Shown here piece by piece: positions 18,001 through 25,140 of a stretch of DNA of 64,000 bases. The stretch spans positions 1 to 64,000 of the forward strand of contig URAZ01000012.1 in assembly GCA_900545925.1 (NCBI GenBank). The letters are read 5' to 3'. The notes under the pieces are model-generated. The model ran no database searches, was not told the origin of the DNA, and saw nothing but the letters and a program-made list of their open reading frames with translations. The position numbers and the translations under genes are program-made. Within the stretch, counting starts at the first letter, position 1; every line of letters begins with the position of its first letter. This DNA is from an uncultured Eubacteriales bacterium. GTDB taxonomy: Bacteria; Bacillota; Clostridia; Oscillospirales; Oscillospiraceae.

Positions 18001-19648
18001 CTTCATCGGTGTAGCCGTCACAGGTGAGGATCAGCGCGGCATCGCAGTACAGGTTAGTCGAGGAGGTCGTGCCGTTGTCGTTCCACTTATAATGCAGCGT
18101 GCCGTCAAGATCGATGCTGGCACGCGCGTCCGTGAACAGATCCTTTTTGGTAACAGCGCTCTTCATCGCAACGGTGACACCCTCAATGTTACCGGCAGTC
18201 AGGCGGGCCTGCGCCATAGTCAGAAGATTCTTGTCCGTCTTGAAGTTGGGCTGATAGTTTTTGCTCAGAAGCGTCTTTGCGGCTTCCAGCTTTTCACGGG
18301 CAGCCGCTTCCGCATCGGACATGTCCTTGGTCCAGCAAGCATAGAGGTCAAAGTGCTCGCCGTCCTCGCTGCCGTCCACATAGTCCTCTTCCCAATCGTC
18401 CCACTCGCCGTCGCTCCATTCGCGCAGGAGTTCCGCGCCGTCGGCATATTCCACCTTGCCATAGATGCTGGCGCTGGTGGACCAGCCCGCGAACGTGTAG
18501 CCTTCGCGCATCAGCGTGCAGGCAGAAAGCTGGATCTTCTGATCGAAGGGGGCGCGCTGGTCTTCCATGCTGCCCGTCACGCCGCTGTCAACGGTGCGGG
18601 CATGGTAGCAAATGATGTAGCTGCGGCTGTACCACTGCGCCTTGAGCGTCACGCCGCTTTCGCGGTAGGCACTGAGGTCATAAGAAGCCGTCACGCGGTC
18701 GCCCAGCGTGCCGTCCGCCAGCACGATGTACCAGTCGTAATATTTCTGTCCGGCGGGGAATTTGGCGCTGTCCAACGTAGGAAGCGCCACATGGCCGTCT
18801 TCGTCGATGGCGGCGTCCGGAATGGCTTCCTGATAGCCGTTGCCGTCGAAATGGACGGACAGGCTGGCCTGCTCGGCTTCCCAGAGCGCGTAGAGCGTGG
18901 TGTCCGCCGTCAGTTCGACTGCCGCACCATCGTCATAGACCTTTTCGCCCGCGGCTGAAAGCGCCCAGCCCGCGAAACGGAAGCCCTCTTTCGTAAAGGC
19001 GTTGGCAGTCAGTGTGCCCTTGCCCTCGGTCAGCGTCTGCGCGGCCATTATGCCCTCGCCGCCGTTCGCGTCGAAGGTAACGGTGACATCGCTGGAAACA
19101 GGGTCGGTGCAGCGGATGTTCTTCAGCGTCATTGCGCAGGGCGTCATGAAATCTTCTTCCGAGTAGAAATCGATCTCGAAAATGTCGCCTGCTTTTACAT
19201 CCACGTTGTACGGACTTGCGAGTTTATCGCTGCTGGTGCCCTTGGCGATTGCAGTCCCGTTAAGACGCAACTCGGCGTAGCTGTAGGGAGAACGGGAACT
19301 GATGGAGAACAGATGCTTGAACCAGAAGTTGCAGTTTTTCTTGAACGTAAACGTCAGAATCGCGTGCGTGTCCTCATACAGCTTGCTGCCGTTCTTGTTG
19401 AAGACGGCCACACTGGTTCCGTTGTTGCCGGTGGTCCATGCCGCGGTCTTCTTCGCTGTAGAAAGCGGCGTTGTGGTCACGGTGAAATAGTCGCCGAGGT
19501 TGTTGGGCCGGGGCGTTTCCGTCGTGTAATTCTGTGTAAAGATCGTTGCGTTGGGGTCAAAGGTGTAGCTTGCTGCGAAGACCTGTGCGGGCAAAAGGCT
19601 CAGAAGCATGACCAGCACAAGCACGATGGGTAGAATTCTCTTTTTCAT
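15089..19648 (-). CDS. secreted SLH-domain cell-surface protein
   Basis: 1519-residue surface protein. A signal peptide ends near Ala25 (Val-Phe-Ala). There follow an unassigned N-terminal domain (about 26-185), Listeria-Bacteroides type beta-grasp repeats at about 190-260 and 345-440 (Phe-Asp-Ala-Asn-Gly-Gly ... Phe-Ala-Gly-Trp), Ig-like regions in the middle, a DUF4430-like segment near 1080-1140, several short repeats with Pro-Thr-Cys and Cys-x2-Cys pairs (about 1150-1345), and three SLH domains from about 1365 to the end that bind the cell wall polymer. ATG at 19648 is chosen; a TTG two codons upstream lies 5 bases from the GGAAGG box and is also possible. Ligand unknown. Confidence 0.9.
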   Translation of the reverse strand: MKKRILPIVLVLVMLLSLLPAQVFAASYTFDPNATIFTQNYTTETPRPNNLGDYFTVTTTPLSTAKKTAAWTTGNNGTSVAVFNKNGSKLYEDTHAILTFTFKKNCNFWFKHLFSISSRSPYSYAELRLNGTAIAKGTSSDKLASPYNVDVKAGDIFEIDFYSEEDFMTPCAMTLKNIRCTDPVSSDVTVTFDANGGEGIMAAQTLTEGKGTLTANAFTKEGFRFAGWALSAAGEKVYDDGAAVELTADTTLYALWEAEQASLSVHFDGNGYQEAIPDAAIDEDGHVALPTLDSAKFPAGQKYYDWYIVLADGTLGDRVTASYDLSAYRESGVTLKAQWYSRSYIICYHARTVDSGVTGSMEDQRAPFDQKIQLSACTLMREGYTFAGWSTSASIYGKVEYADGAELLREWSDGEWDDWEEDYVDGSEDGEHFDLYACWTKDMSDAEAAAREKLEAAKTLLSKNYQPNFKTDKNLLTMAQARLTAGNIEGVTVAMKSAVTKKDLFTDARASIDLDGTLHYKWNDNGTTSSTNLYCDAALILTCDGYTDEVESATVIIGLDEDRALEALRVQGRRIVIPQELNDSTTLASVPHYMVKEGVDENDVDYNSSNDLHLWAEVTWQSSNTSVIGIGSNTTKLYAPYTVKVSRPKTDTSVTLTAALTYSGRDDLKVYFTYTVTVKGTQKAIEYQEGLELWLSGGTQDPYGALYVPATGAKIDVNNVTTDIHFPTTSDMRSVFADNYGADFDGKYTPILITSSNESVVESLEANAARAWVYRPLPGQEDAKVTLTVKILSRPSGSGKDYDNMRVLASKEIQITVPAMSQTEIDAAAAFMKKVCTEDVYWEGIRKANTARDNVTGNLWSFMEIVPDGDGYKFLRASAESQWLGVKVDDIDGWYNSEQYRCFRSSVPSVVAHEKLSVTKPQYNTHVKIDSVLTYVEYGKYYEKFSSDPAYAQFKQFYKQPVSTVVTVIGTTGIEDPSVEDITITVNVTGSTFAPAFADLTAATYTCKSNAYQTAWDALESVLTSNSYTYTGSGNYVTGVTDPAGCRLYAGDPAHGEWSGWMYTVNGKMPMLDATTYATLDKYLLQANDRIDFYYVNCPTESGDHDWTENTAKRQEPTCTADGSAFYSCSTCGGTKTENLPATGHQYGEPAWTWIGYESASATFTCANDASHEETVAAAVTSAVTKEPTCTEEGLRTYTASVTFGEKNYTDTKTEGIKATGEHVWDNGVVTTEPTCTAKGVKTYTCTKCSATKTEELNALGHNYETKRTEPTCEKDGKEEEVCSRCGDVRFSRVLPATGHSYRWDPRTGRTVCENCGKILDEGGNTRPIIPANPGKTDKNFPFTDVSKNDGCYDAVDYLYSKGIMNGTSSTKFSPNGELTRAMVVTILYRAQGEPAVHTSGSFKDVAAGCYYTEAVEWAAANNIVKGFTDGTFKPDKSVTREQLAAFLSRFAQYNDAKIIEADGQLSTDAVVSSWARKNVEWAVAEGILTSVQARNAVQNATRAEVAMAIYTYLTKIAK

Positions 19649-19753
19649 CTGCAATGATTCCTTCCTTTATTTAATATCTATCTGAAAGCCCATTTAAGCA
19701 GCCGATAACTCATTCCGATTGAATCAGCGGTTACTTGGGCTGAGTGCACGCAG

Positions 19754-19801
19754 AAAAAAACGCCCAAGCGAGTCTCCACGTTCGGGAAACTCACTTGGGC
19801 G
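19754..19801 (-). terminator. intrinsic terminator after the YezD-like gene
   Basis: 13-bp arms at 19761-19773 and 19789-19801 with one mismatch; on the minus strand the stem is followed by seven T. It ends the short transcript begun at the cobalamin riboswitch and separates it from the SLH gene. The remaining bases 19649-19753 hold no other clear signal apart from the SLH ribosome binding site. Confidence 0.85.
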
Positions 19802-19845
19802 TCGGTTCTTCCGATGGCCCGGCCTCACAGCCTGCAAACCATATG

Positions 19846-20001
19846 TTACTTTTCCTCCAGCTTTTCGCTCCGGGTCGCTTCCATCTGAACGGGCACGCCG
19901 TTCCGCATGACGATACGCATCTCCCCGTATTTCAGCTGGCGCAGTTCCGCGATAATCCGCTTTTCTGCCTTTGTCAGCCGAAGTTCATTCTGCTGCTCCA
20001 T
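19846..20001 (-). CDS. YezD-like (DUF2292) small protein
   Basis: 51-residue protein; ATG at 20001 has AGGAG 7 bases upstream. It matches the DUF2292/YezD pattern: a charged helix, then Leu-Lys-Tyr-Gly-x-Met-Arg-Ile-Val-Met-x-Asn-Gly-x-Pro-Val-Gln-Met-Glu. The biochemical role of the family is not known. It is the only gene between the cobalamin riboswitch with its terminator and a strong terminator downstream, so its expression appears tied to the cobalamin level. Confidence 0.8.
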   Translation of the reverse strand: MEQQNELRLTKAEKRIIAELRQLKYGEMRIVMRNGVPVQMEATRSEKLEEK

Positions 20002-20031
20002 ATTGCGGCTCCTTTCACCGTCCGATACAAA

Positions 20032-20065
20032 ACAAAAAGCCGTGCGCCCCGATTTGGCCGCACGG
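20032..20065 (-). terminator. riboswitch expression-platform terminator
   Basis: On the minus strand CCGTGCG (20065-20059) pairs with CGCACGG (20046-20040) and is followed by five T. It lies between the cobalamin aptamer and the YezD-like start codon. Confidence 0.75.
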
Positions 20066-20118
20066 ACAAAGGCGTATAAACGCCCATCCTGTTCGGCTGC
20101 GGTGACGGCGCAAGCACA

Positions 20119-20233
20119 GGACAGCACTCGGCGTATCTGACTGATCCCTCCATGCCGGAAGGCTTCACAGTGACCCACTCGTGGGGCTTTGCACCCCGTT
20201 CCGCCTGCGGGTCAAGACCCGCGCGCGCTGTCC
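20119..20233 (-). ncRNA. cobalamin riboswitch aptamer
   Basis: Minus-strand leader with a 7-bp closing helix (GGACAGC at 20233-20227 with GCTGTCC at 20125-20119), a perfect GCGGGTC/GACCCGC hairpin just inside, the conserved core GGAA-stem-TGCAAA-stem-ACG ... GGGTCACTGTGA, and a 3' B12-box-like AGTCAGATACGCC. These are the hallmarks of cobalamin riboswitches. The aptamer is compact. The terminator at 20032-20065 supplies a transcription-termination platform. Confidence 0.82.
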
Positions 20234-20260
20234 TTGATTCAGTTTGTTTGATCTATTTGT

Positions 20261-20289
20261 ACTATAACAAATACGCTGTCAGAAATCAA
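20261..20289 (-). promoter_or_regulatory. promoter of the riboswitch transcript
   Basis: Minus-strand TTGATT (20289-20284), 17-base spacer and TATAGT (20266-20261), just downstream of the LysR gene stop and about 28 bases before the aptamer's closing helix. Confidence 0.65.
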
Positions 20290-20305
20290 GTCTGCAAACG
20301 GGATT

Positions 20306-21229
20306 TTAACAAGAATGCGCACGCGCATTTTCCGGCAGTATATTGCTCTTCCAATGTTCGACCATCATTTTTTCCAGTTCCTTGGCGGCGACGCTGAGCG
20401 GCTGATCTTTGCGCTTAACGAGGCAGACACTGCGCGGCGGAAGCGGTTCAGCAAGATTAATGACGCACACATTGTCGGATGGGCGAATAAAATCCTGTGG
20501 GACGATGCCAACGCCGAGGCCAGATTCGACCATCGGGAGAATCTGATCGGCGGTAAAGGTCTCGATATCCGGACGGAACGGCAGGCCGTGAGCCGCAAAG
20601 AAGCCGGAATAAAGCGCATAGGACTGCGTATCCGCGCCGAGTGTGATGAGCGGATGGGTCCGCAGTTCCTCCAGCGTAACGGTACGGTCCAGCAGGTCCC
20701 GGAAGGACGGAGAACAGACGGCAACCTCCTGGATCTGCCGGATGTTTGTCTGTTGAAAGGCCGCCGCGTGCAGAACCGGCGTCGTGACAACGGCAAAATC
20801 TGCAGTCGTCTCTCGCAGAGCGGCGATAGCCTGCGGGGTCGAATGATTGCTGATGCGCAGGCTCACGCCCGGATATTGGGTGCGGAATGCCTCGAGCACC
20901 GGCAGGAGCACGCAGCGCAGTGCGCCCTCGCTTGCAGCAAGAAACACCGTACCGGCTTGCAGAGAACGGCTCTGCGCGAGTTCCGCTTCCCCGGCTTCCA
21001 GCTGTTCTACTGCAATTTTGACATGCCGGTAGAGCCGTTCGCCCTCCGGCGTTAACTTCATGCCGCGGTTCGTCCGGGAAAAGAGCGTGCAGCCCAGCTC
21101 CGCCTCGAGATTTTTGATCGAGCGCGTCAGGTTCGGCTGGTTGTTGACCAGCTCTCTTGCCGCCTGCGAGAGATTGCCGCATTTCGCAACATAATAAAAG
21201 ATCCGGTAATAGTCATAATTTACGTTCAT
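20306..21229 (-). CDS. LysR-family transcriptional regulator
   Basis: 307 residues. The N-terminal winged helix is typical (Tyr-Tyr-Val-Ala-Lys-x-Gly-Asn-Leu-Ser-Gln-Ala-Ala-Arg-Glu-Leu, then Gln-Pro-Asn-Leu-Thr-Arg-Ser-Ile-Lys-Asn-Leu-Glu), followed by the periplasmic-binding-like effector domain from about residue 90. GGAGA lies 5 bases before the ATG. It is divergent from the ATP synthase operon and could bind the shared 143-base interval, although regulation of ATP synthase by a LysR protein would be unusual. Effector unknown. Confidence 0.92.
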   Translation of the reverse strand: MNVNYDYYRIFYYVAKCGNLSQAARELVNNQPNLTRSIKNLEAELGCTLFSRTNRGMKLTPEGERLYRHVKIAVEQLEAGEAELAQSRSLQAGTVFLAASEGALRCVLLPVLEAFRTQYPGVSLRISNHSTPQAIAALRETTADFAVVTTPVLHAAAFQQTNIRQIQEVAVCSPSFRDLLDRTVTLEELRTHPLITLGADTQSYALYSGFFAAHGLPFRPDIETFTADQILPMVESGLGVGIVPQDFIRPSDNVCVINLAEPLPPRSVCLVKRKDQPLSVAAKELEKMMVEHWKSNILPENARAHSC

Positions 21230-21282
21230 ACATGTCTCCTCTGATATGTCATATTCATATGAAGACCATATTTATTTCGGAT

Positions 21283-21311
21283 TTTACACATATCTGCATG
21301 CGCATTATAAT
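21283..21311 (+). promoter_or_regulatory. promoter of the ATP synthase operon
   Basis: TTTACA at 21283-21288, 17-base spacer, TATAAT at 21306-21311. It reads into the 88-residue membrane gene and the atp genes. Confidence 0.75.
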
Positions 21312-21372
21312 ATGGGCGCTTCGGGAAGTCAAGACAGCGTTCAACTGCTTTCCGAAAGAAAGGGAAACCAAA

Positions 21373-21639
21373 ATGGCACTTACAATAGAGGCGCTGGCCG
21401 CAGCCGTCATCGATCTTGTCCTGCTTCGCGTCATGCTCTGTCTGGAAAATGAACCGGGCGCAGATCACCCGAAGGAGCGGCGCTGGATGCTGGCCGCGGG
21501 CGTTTTACTTCTCGTGGGCTGCATCGCGGAGATCGCACTGCGCGGCGCGCATATTATGCAGATCCTGCTTGGGATCGGCTTCAATCTCGCGTTTGTCGCC
21601 TACTTTTTCAGCTTCCGCGCCGCTGAGCAGGAAGCCTGA
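21373..21639 (+). CDS. small membrane protein in the AtpI position
   Basis: 88-residue hydrophobic protein with about three membrane helices (residues 6-26, 37-57, 59-80) and a short acidic hydrophilic loop containing Pro-Lys-Glu-Arg-Arg. It precedes atpB in the operon, the place where AtpI (a c-ring assembly helper) is found in many bacteria. I see no clear AtpI sequence signature, so the functional analogy rests on position, size and topology alone. Confidence 0.65.
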   Translation: MALTIEALAAAVIDLVLLRVMLCLENEPGADHPKERRWMLAAGVLLLVGCIAEIALRGAHIMQILLGIGFNLAFVAYFFSFRAAEQEA

Positions 21640-21671
21640 GCGGCGGCAGGCCTGATCAAAGGAGGATGCAT

Positions 21672-22493
21672 ATGAGCAAGAAGCGTAAGATCATTTCGCT
21701 TGCGGTCCTCGGCGTTCTGCTGCTTGCCTCGCTGGCGCTCAGCCTGCTGCTGGGCAAGGGCGGCGCGAAGGAATCCCTGCAGACGATCATGCGGGACGCG
21801 GTTCTGCATGAGGACAATAAAATCAGTCTGTTCGGGCTGATGGACGTGAATCCGGCGGTCGTTTCCGGGTTTATCGTCACGGGCGTGCTGCTGGTGCTGG
21901 CGGCGCTGGCGCGGATCTTTGTGATCCCGCGATTCAAATATAAGCCCGGAAAGCTTCAGCTGCTGCTGGAAGAGCTTGTGACATTCTTCCAGAACCTCGC
22001 GCAGACGAACAGCCCGCACCGCAATGGCTTTCTTGGCGCGTATCTGTTCGGTGCGGGCGTCTATGTGCTCTTCGGCACGCTCTTTGAGCTGTTCGGCCTG
22101 CAGGCCGTGACGACGGCCGGCGGCTCCATTTCCCTTCCCGCGCCGCTGTCGGATATCAACGCGGCCATCAGCGTGGGCTGCATGTCCTATCTCGTGATCC
22201 TTGGCGGCGGCATCGCGGCAAACAAGCTCCGCGGCGCTGCCAACACGCTCAAGGATTTCTCGCTTCCCATCTCCATGAGCTTCCGTCTGTTCGGCGCGCT
22301 GCTGAGCGGTCTGCTGGTCACGGAGCTTGTTTATTATTCGCTCAGCCTGAGCTTTGTGCTGCCGGTATTCGTGGGCGTCATGTTCACGCTCCTGCACGCG
22401 CTCATTCAGACGTATGTCCTGACGACACTCGTGTCGATCTTCTATGGTGAGGTCACAGAGCCGCATAACAAAAAAGTCAAGCAGGCCGCTTGA
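21672..22493 (+). CDS. atpB: ATP synthase F0 subunit a
   Basis: 273-residue membrane subunit that forms the ion half-channels. GGAGG at 21661 favours the ATG at 21672 over that at 21666. The C-terminal part holds the conserved helix with Ser-Phe-Arg-Leu-Phe-Gly; its Arg is the essential stator arginine. It is followed by atpE after a short gap with the gene order a-c-b-alpha-gamma-beta-epsilon. Confidence 0.93.
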   Translation: MSKKRKIISLAVLGVLLLASLALSLLLGKGGAKESLQTIMRDAVLHEDNKISLFGLMDVNPAVVSGFIVTGVLLVLAALARIFVIPRFKYKPGKLQLLLEELVTFFQNLAQTNSPHRNGFLGAYLFGAGVYVLFGTLFELFGLQAVTTAGGSISLPAPLSDINAAISVGCMSYLVILGGGIAANKLRGAANTLKDFSLPISMSFRLFGALLSGLLVTELVYYSLSLSFVLPVFVGVMFTLLHALIQTYVLTTLVSIFYGEVTEPHNKKVKQAA

Positions 22494-22512
22494 CGAATGG
22501 AGGAACAGAAAA

Positions 22513-22875
22513 ATGAAACTGACTGCAAAACGAATGGTATCCCTGATGCTTGTCATGCTGCTTGTCTGCGCGCTGCTCGCCGTGTCGGCCAGCGCTGCGG
22601 ATACCGCTGACGCTGCGCCTGCCGCGGAAGCCGCGGCCGCGGCTGAAAACTCGACCGGCGCAAAGGCGATCGCCGCGGCCGTTGTCGTGGGTCTTGTCGC
22701 GACGGCCGGTGCGCTCGGCATGGCCATCGCCATCGGCAAGAGCGCCGAGGGCATGTCCCGCCAGCCGGAAGCCTCCGGCAGCATCCGGTCCTCGATGATG
22801 CTGGGTCTGGTCTTTATTGAGACCGCCATCATTTATGCCCTGATCGTCGCCATTCTGATCATCTTCGTGCTGTAA
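22513..22875 (+). CDS. atpE: ATP synthase F0 subunit c with N-terminal signal-like extension
   Basis: 120 residues, against the usual 70-90. The first 28 residues look like a signal peptide (basic start, hydrophobic core, Ser-Ala-Ser-Ala), followed by an Ala/Glu-rich linker to about residue 48. The two-helix hairpin then follows, with the Arg-Gln-Pro-Glu loop and the ion-binding Glu in Phe-Ile-Glu-Thr on helix 2. The residue equivalent to the Na+-ligand Gln32 of Ilyobacter is Met, which argues for H+ rather than Na+ coupling (inference). GGAGG lies about 10 bases before the ATG. Confidence 0.92.
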   Translation: MKLTAKRMVSLMLVMLLVCALLAVSASAADTADAAPAAEAAAAAENSTGAKAIAAAVVVGLVATAGALGMAIAIGKSAEGMSRQPEASGSIRSSMMLGLVFIETAIIYALIVAILIIFVL

Positions 22876-22887
22876 AGGAGAAATAGT

Positions 22888-23367
22888 ATGGGAGTACCGC
22901 TGAATATCGACTGGCAGCAGATCCTGCTGCACGTGTTTAATCTGATCATCCTGACGGGCGGATTGTATTTCCTTCTGTATCAGCCCGTCACCGCATTCAT
23001 GAAAAAACGGCAGGAGTATTATGCCGGACTGGAAGCCGACGCGCAGGCAAAGCTGCAGGAGGCCGAACAGAAGGTCCGCGAAGCCGATGAAACGCTCTCC
23101 GGCATGCAGGCGGAAGCCGAGCAGCTGCGCGCGGACGCCATGAAGCAGGCCGACGCGGAAGCGGCAGCCCGTCTTGCAGGCGCAGACGCAGAAAAGCAGA
23201 AAATTCTTGCTGCCGCAAAGGCGCAGGCCGCGCGGGAAAAGGACGCCATGCTGCGTGAGGCCAACGAGCAGATCGGTGCGCTGGTCTCCAACGCGGTCGA
23301 CAAGCTGGTCTCCGACGCGGACGATCCGTATGCGGATTTTCTGCACGCAGTCAAGCGGGGAGCATAA
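22888..23367 (+). CDS. atpF: ATP synthase F0 subunit b
   Basis: 159-residue stator subunit. One membrane helix (about residues 13-32, Ile-Ile-Leu-Thr-Gly-Gly-Leu-Tyr) is followed by a long charged Ala/Glu/Lys/Gln-rich coiled coil. It would normally dock on delta at the top of F1; here only the C-terminal domain of delta exists, fused to alpha in the next gene four bases downstream. Confidence 0.92.
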   Translation: MGVPLNIDWQQILLHVFNLIILTGGLYFLLYQPVTAFMKKRQEYYAGLEADAQAKLQEAEQKVREADETLSGMQAEAEQLRADAMKQADAEAAARLAGADAEKQKILAAAKAQAAREKDAMLREANEQIGALVSNAVDKLVSDADDPYADFLHAVKRGA

Positions 23368-23370
23368 CGC

Positions 23371-25140
23371 ATGAGTGAGCAGAAGCTGCAGGCCCGCGTA
23401 TACAGCCGCACCGCTCCGACCGAGGAGCAGCTTGCGCAGCTGCGCGACTTCCTGCATCAGAAATACCAGCGTCCGGTCGATCTGTGCTGGGAGCAGGACG
23501 ATCAGATGAAGGACGGGTTCCGTCTGGAACTCGGTGAGGGCGGGACACGCGAACTGGTCTATGATTGGAGCAGCGCAGGAAAAAGCAGACAGCTGAAGGA
23601 CAAAATCGCCGCTGCGCTTCGCAGTCGGAGCGATGTGATCCCGCTGCTGAAAAAAACGCTGGAGGAGTTCCGCCCAGAAGCAGCAGCAACAGAACTCGGC
23701 ACTGTGCTCTCCTACGGTGACGGCATCGCTGAGGTCAGCGGTCTGCCGGGTGCGGAATACGGCGAGATTTTGATTTTTGAGAACGGTGTACGCGGCATGG
23801 TGCTCGATCTGCGCGAAACCCGCATTGGCTGTGTCGTTTTCGCAGGCGACGCCGACGTACAGGCAGGCAGCACTGTCTGGCGGAGCGGAAAATCAGCCGG
23901 TATCCCGGTTGGCAACGCGTTTTTAGGTCGCGTGATAGACCCGCTCGGTGCACCGATTGATGGGGAAGGCGAAATCGTGGAGTCCGATTATTACCCCATC
24001 GAATCCCCTGCTCCCGGTATCATCGACCGTCAGCCAGTCAACAAGCCCATGCAGACGGGACTTCTGGCCATCGATTCCATGTTCCCCATCGGCCGCGGCC
24101 AGCGCGAACTCATCATCGGCGACCGCCAAACCGGCAAGACGGCCATTGCGCTCGACACGATCCTCAACCAGAAGGATCAGAACGTCGTGTGCATCTATGT
24201 CGCCATCGGCCAGAAGGCGTCGAGCGTTGCGCAGCTCGTGCAGGCGCTGCAGGCGCACGACGCGCTGCGGTATACCATCGTCCTGTGCGCAGCGGCCAGC
24301 GATTCTGCAACACTGCAATATATCGCGCCCTACGCGGGCTGCGCCATGGGCGAGTATTTCATGCACCAGGGGCGCGATGTGCTGATCGTATATGATGATC
24401 TTTCCAAGCATGCGGTTGCGTATCGGGCGCTGAGTCTGCTTCTGGGACGCTCTCCTGGACGTGAGGCTTATCCGGGTGATGTTTTCTATCTGCATTCCCG
24501 GCTTCTCGAACGCGCAGCGCATCTGGCCGACCATCTGGGCGGCGGCAGCATGACAGCGCTTCCCATCGTTGAAACGCAGGCGGGCGATGTTTCCGCGTAC
24601 ATCCCGACGAATATCATCTCCATCACCGATGGCCAAATCTTTTTGGAGAGCAGCCTGTTCTTCGCGGGCCAGCGACCGGCGGTCAACGTCGGTCTGTCCG
24701 TGTCCCGTGTCGGCGGCGCTGCACAGACGAAGGCCATGAAAAAGGCTGCTGGCGCGATCCGTCTGGAGTTGGCGCAGTACCGCGAGATGGAGGTCTTCAT
24801 GCAGTTTTCCAGCGATCTGGACGACGCGACGCGCCGCCAGCTCGCCTACGGGCAGGGGCTCATGCAGCTGCTGCGGCAGGAGCAGTCCCACCCGTATTCC
24901 CAGCACGCGCAGGTGCTCCTGCTCGTGAGCGCGCTCGGTCATGTCTTTTTGCCCGTGCCGCCCGCGCAGGTGCAGAGCACCGCGCAGAAGCTGCTCGCCG
25001 CATTGGAGCAGCAGCTCTCCGCCCTCTGCAGCCGGATCGACACGACCGGCCAGCTGACAGACGGGGACTGCGCGCAGATCCTTGACGCGGCAAAGCGCTT
25101 CATTGCGCAGCAACTGAACCCGGACGGTGAGCGCAAATGA
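23371..25140 (+). CDS. atpA: ATP synthase delta(C-terminal)-alpha fusion
   Basis: 589 residues, some 80 more than a normal alpha. Residues 1-80 match the C-terminal domain of delta/OSCP: Ala-Pro-Thr-Glu-Glu-Gln-Leu-Ala, then Gln-Met-Lys-Asp-Gly-Phe-Arg-Leu-Glu-Leu-Gly, then Leu-Val-Tyr-Asp-Trp-Ser-Ser-x3-Ser-Arg-Gln-Leu, aligning with the E. coli delta end. From about residue 85 a complete alpha subunit follows, with Walker A Gly-Asp-Arg-Gln-Thr-Gly-Lys-Thr and the Ser-Val-Ser-Arg-Val-Gly-Gly-Ala-Ala-Gln-Thr block. No separate atpH exists in the operon, and the N-terminal helical domain of delta is nowhere between atpF and atpG. The stop overlaps atpG. Confidence 0.92.
   Translation: MSEQKLQARVYSRTAPTEEQLAQLRDFLHQKYQRPVDLCWEQDDQMKDGFRLELGEGGTRELVYDWSSAGKSRQLKDKIAAALRSRSDVIPLLKKTLEEFRPEAAATELGTVLSYGDGIAEVSGLPGAEYGEILIFENGVRGMVLDLRETRIGCVVFAGDADVQAGSTVWRSGKSAGIPVGNAFLGRVIDPLGAPIDGEGEIVESDYYPIESPAPGIIDRQPVNKPMQTGLLAIDSMFPIGRGQRELIIGDRQTGKTAIALDTILNQKDQNVVCIYVAIGQKASSVAQLVQALQAHDALRYTIVLCAAASDSATLQYIAPYAGCAMGEYFMHQGRDVLIVYDDLSKHAVAYRALSLLLGRSPGREAYPGDVFYLHSRLLERAAHLADHLGGGSMTALPIVETQAGDVSAYIPTNIISITDGQIFLESSLFFAGQRPAVNVGLSVSRVGGAAQTKAMKKAAGAIRLELAQYREMEVFMQFSSDLDDATRRQLAYGQGLMQLLRQEQSHPYSQHAQVLLLVSALGHVFLPVPPAQVQSTAQKLLAALEQQLSALCSRIDTTGQLTDGDCAQILDAAKRFIAQQLNPDGERK

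Noticed and set aside
15749..18958. 1069-codon open frame opposite the SLH gene
   Set aside because: It is the antisense shadow of a GC-rich gene with signal peptide, repeats and SLH domains. The opposite frame has no start signals and no domain pattern.
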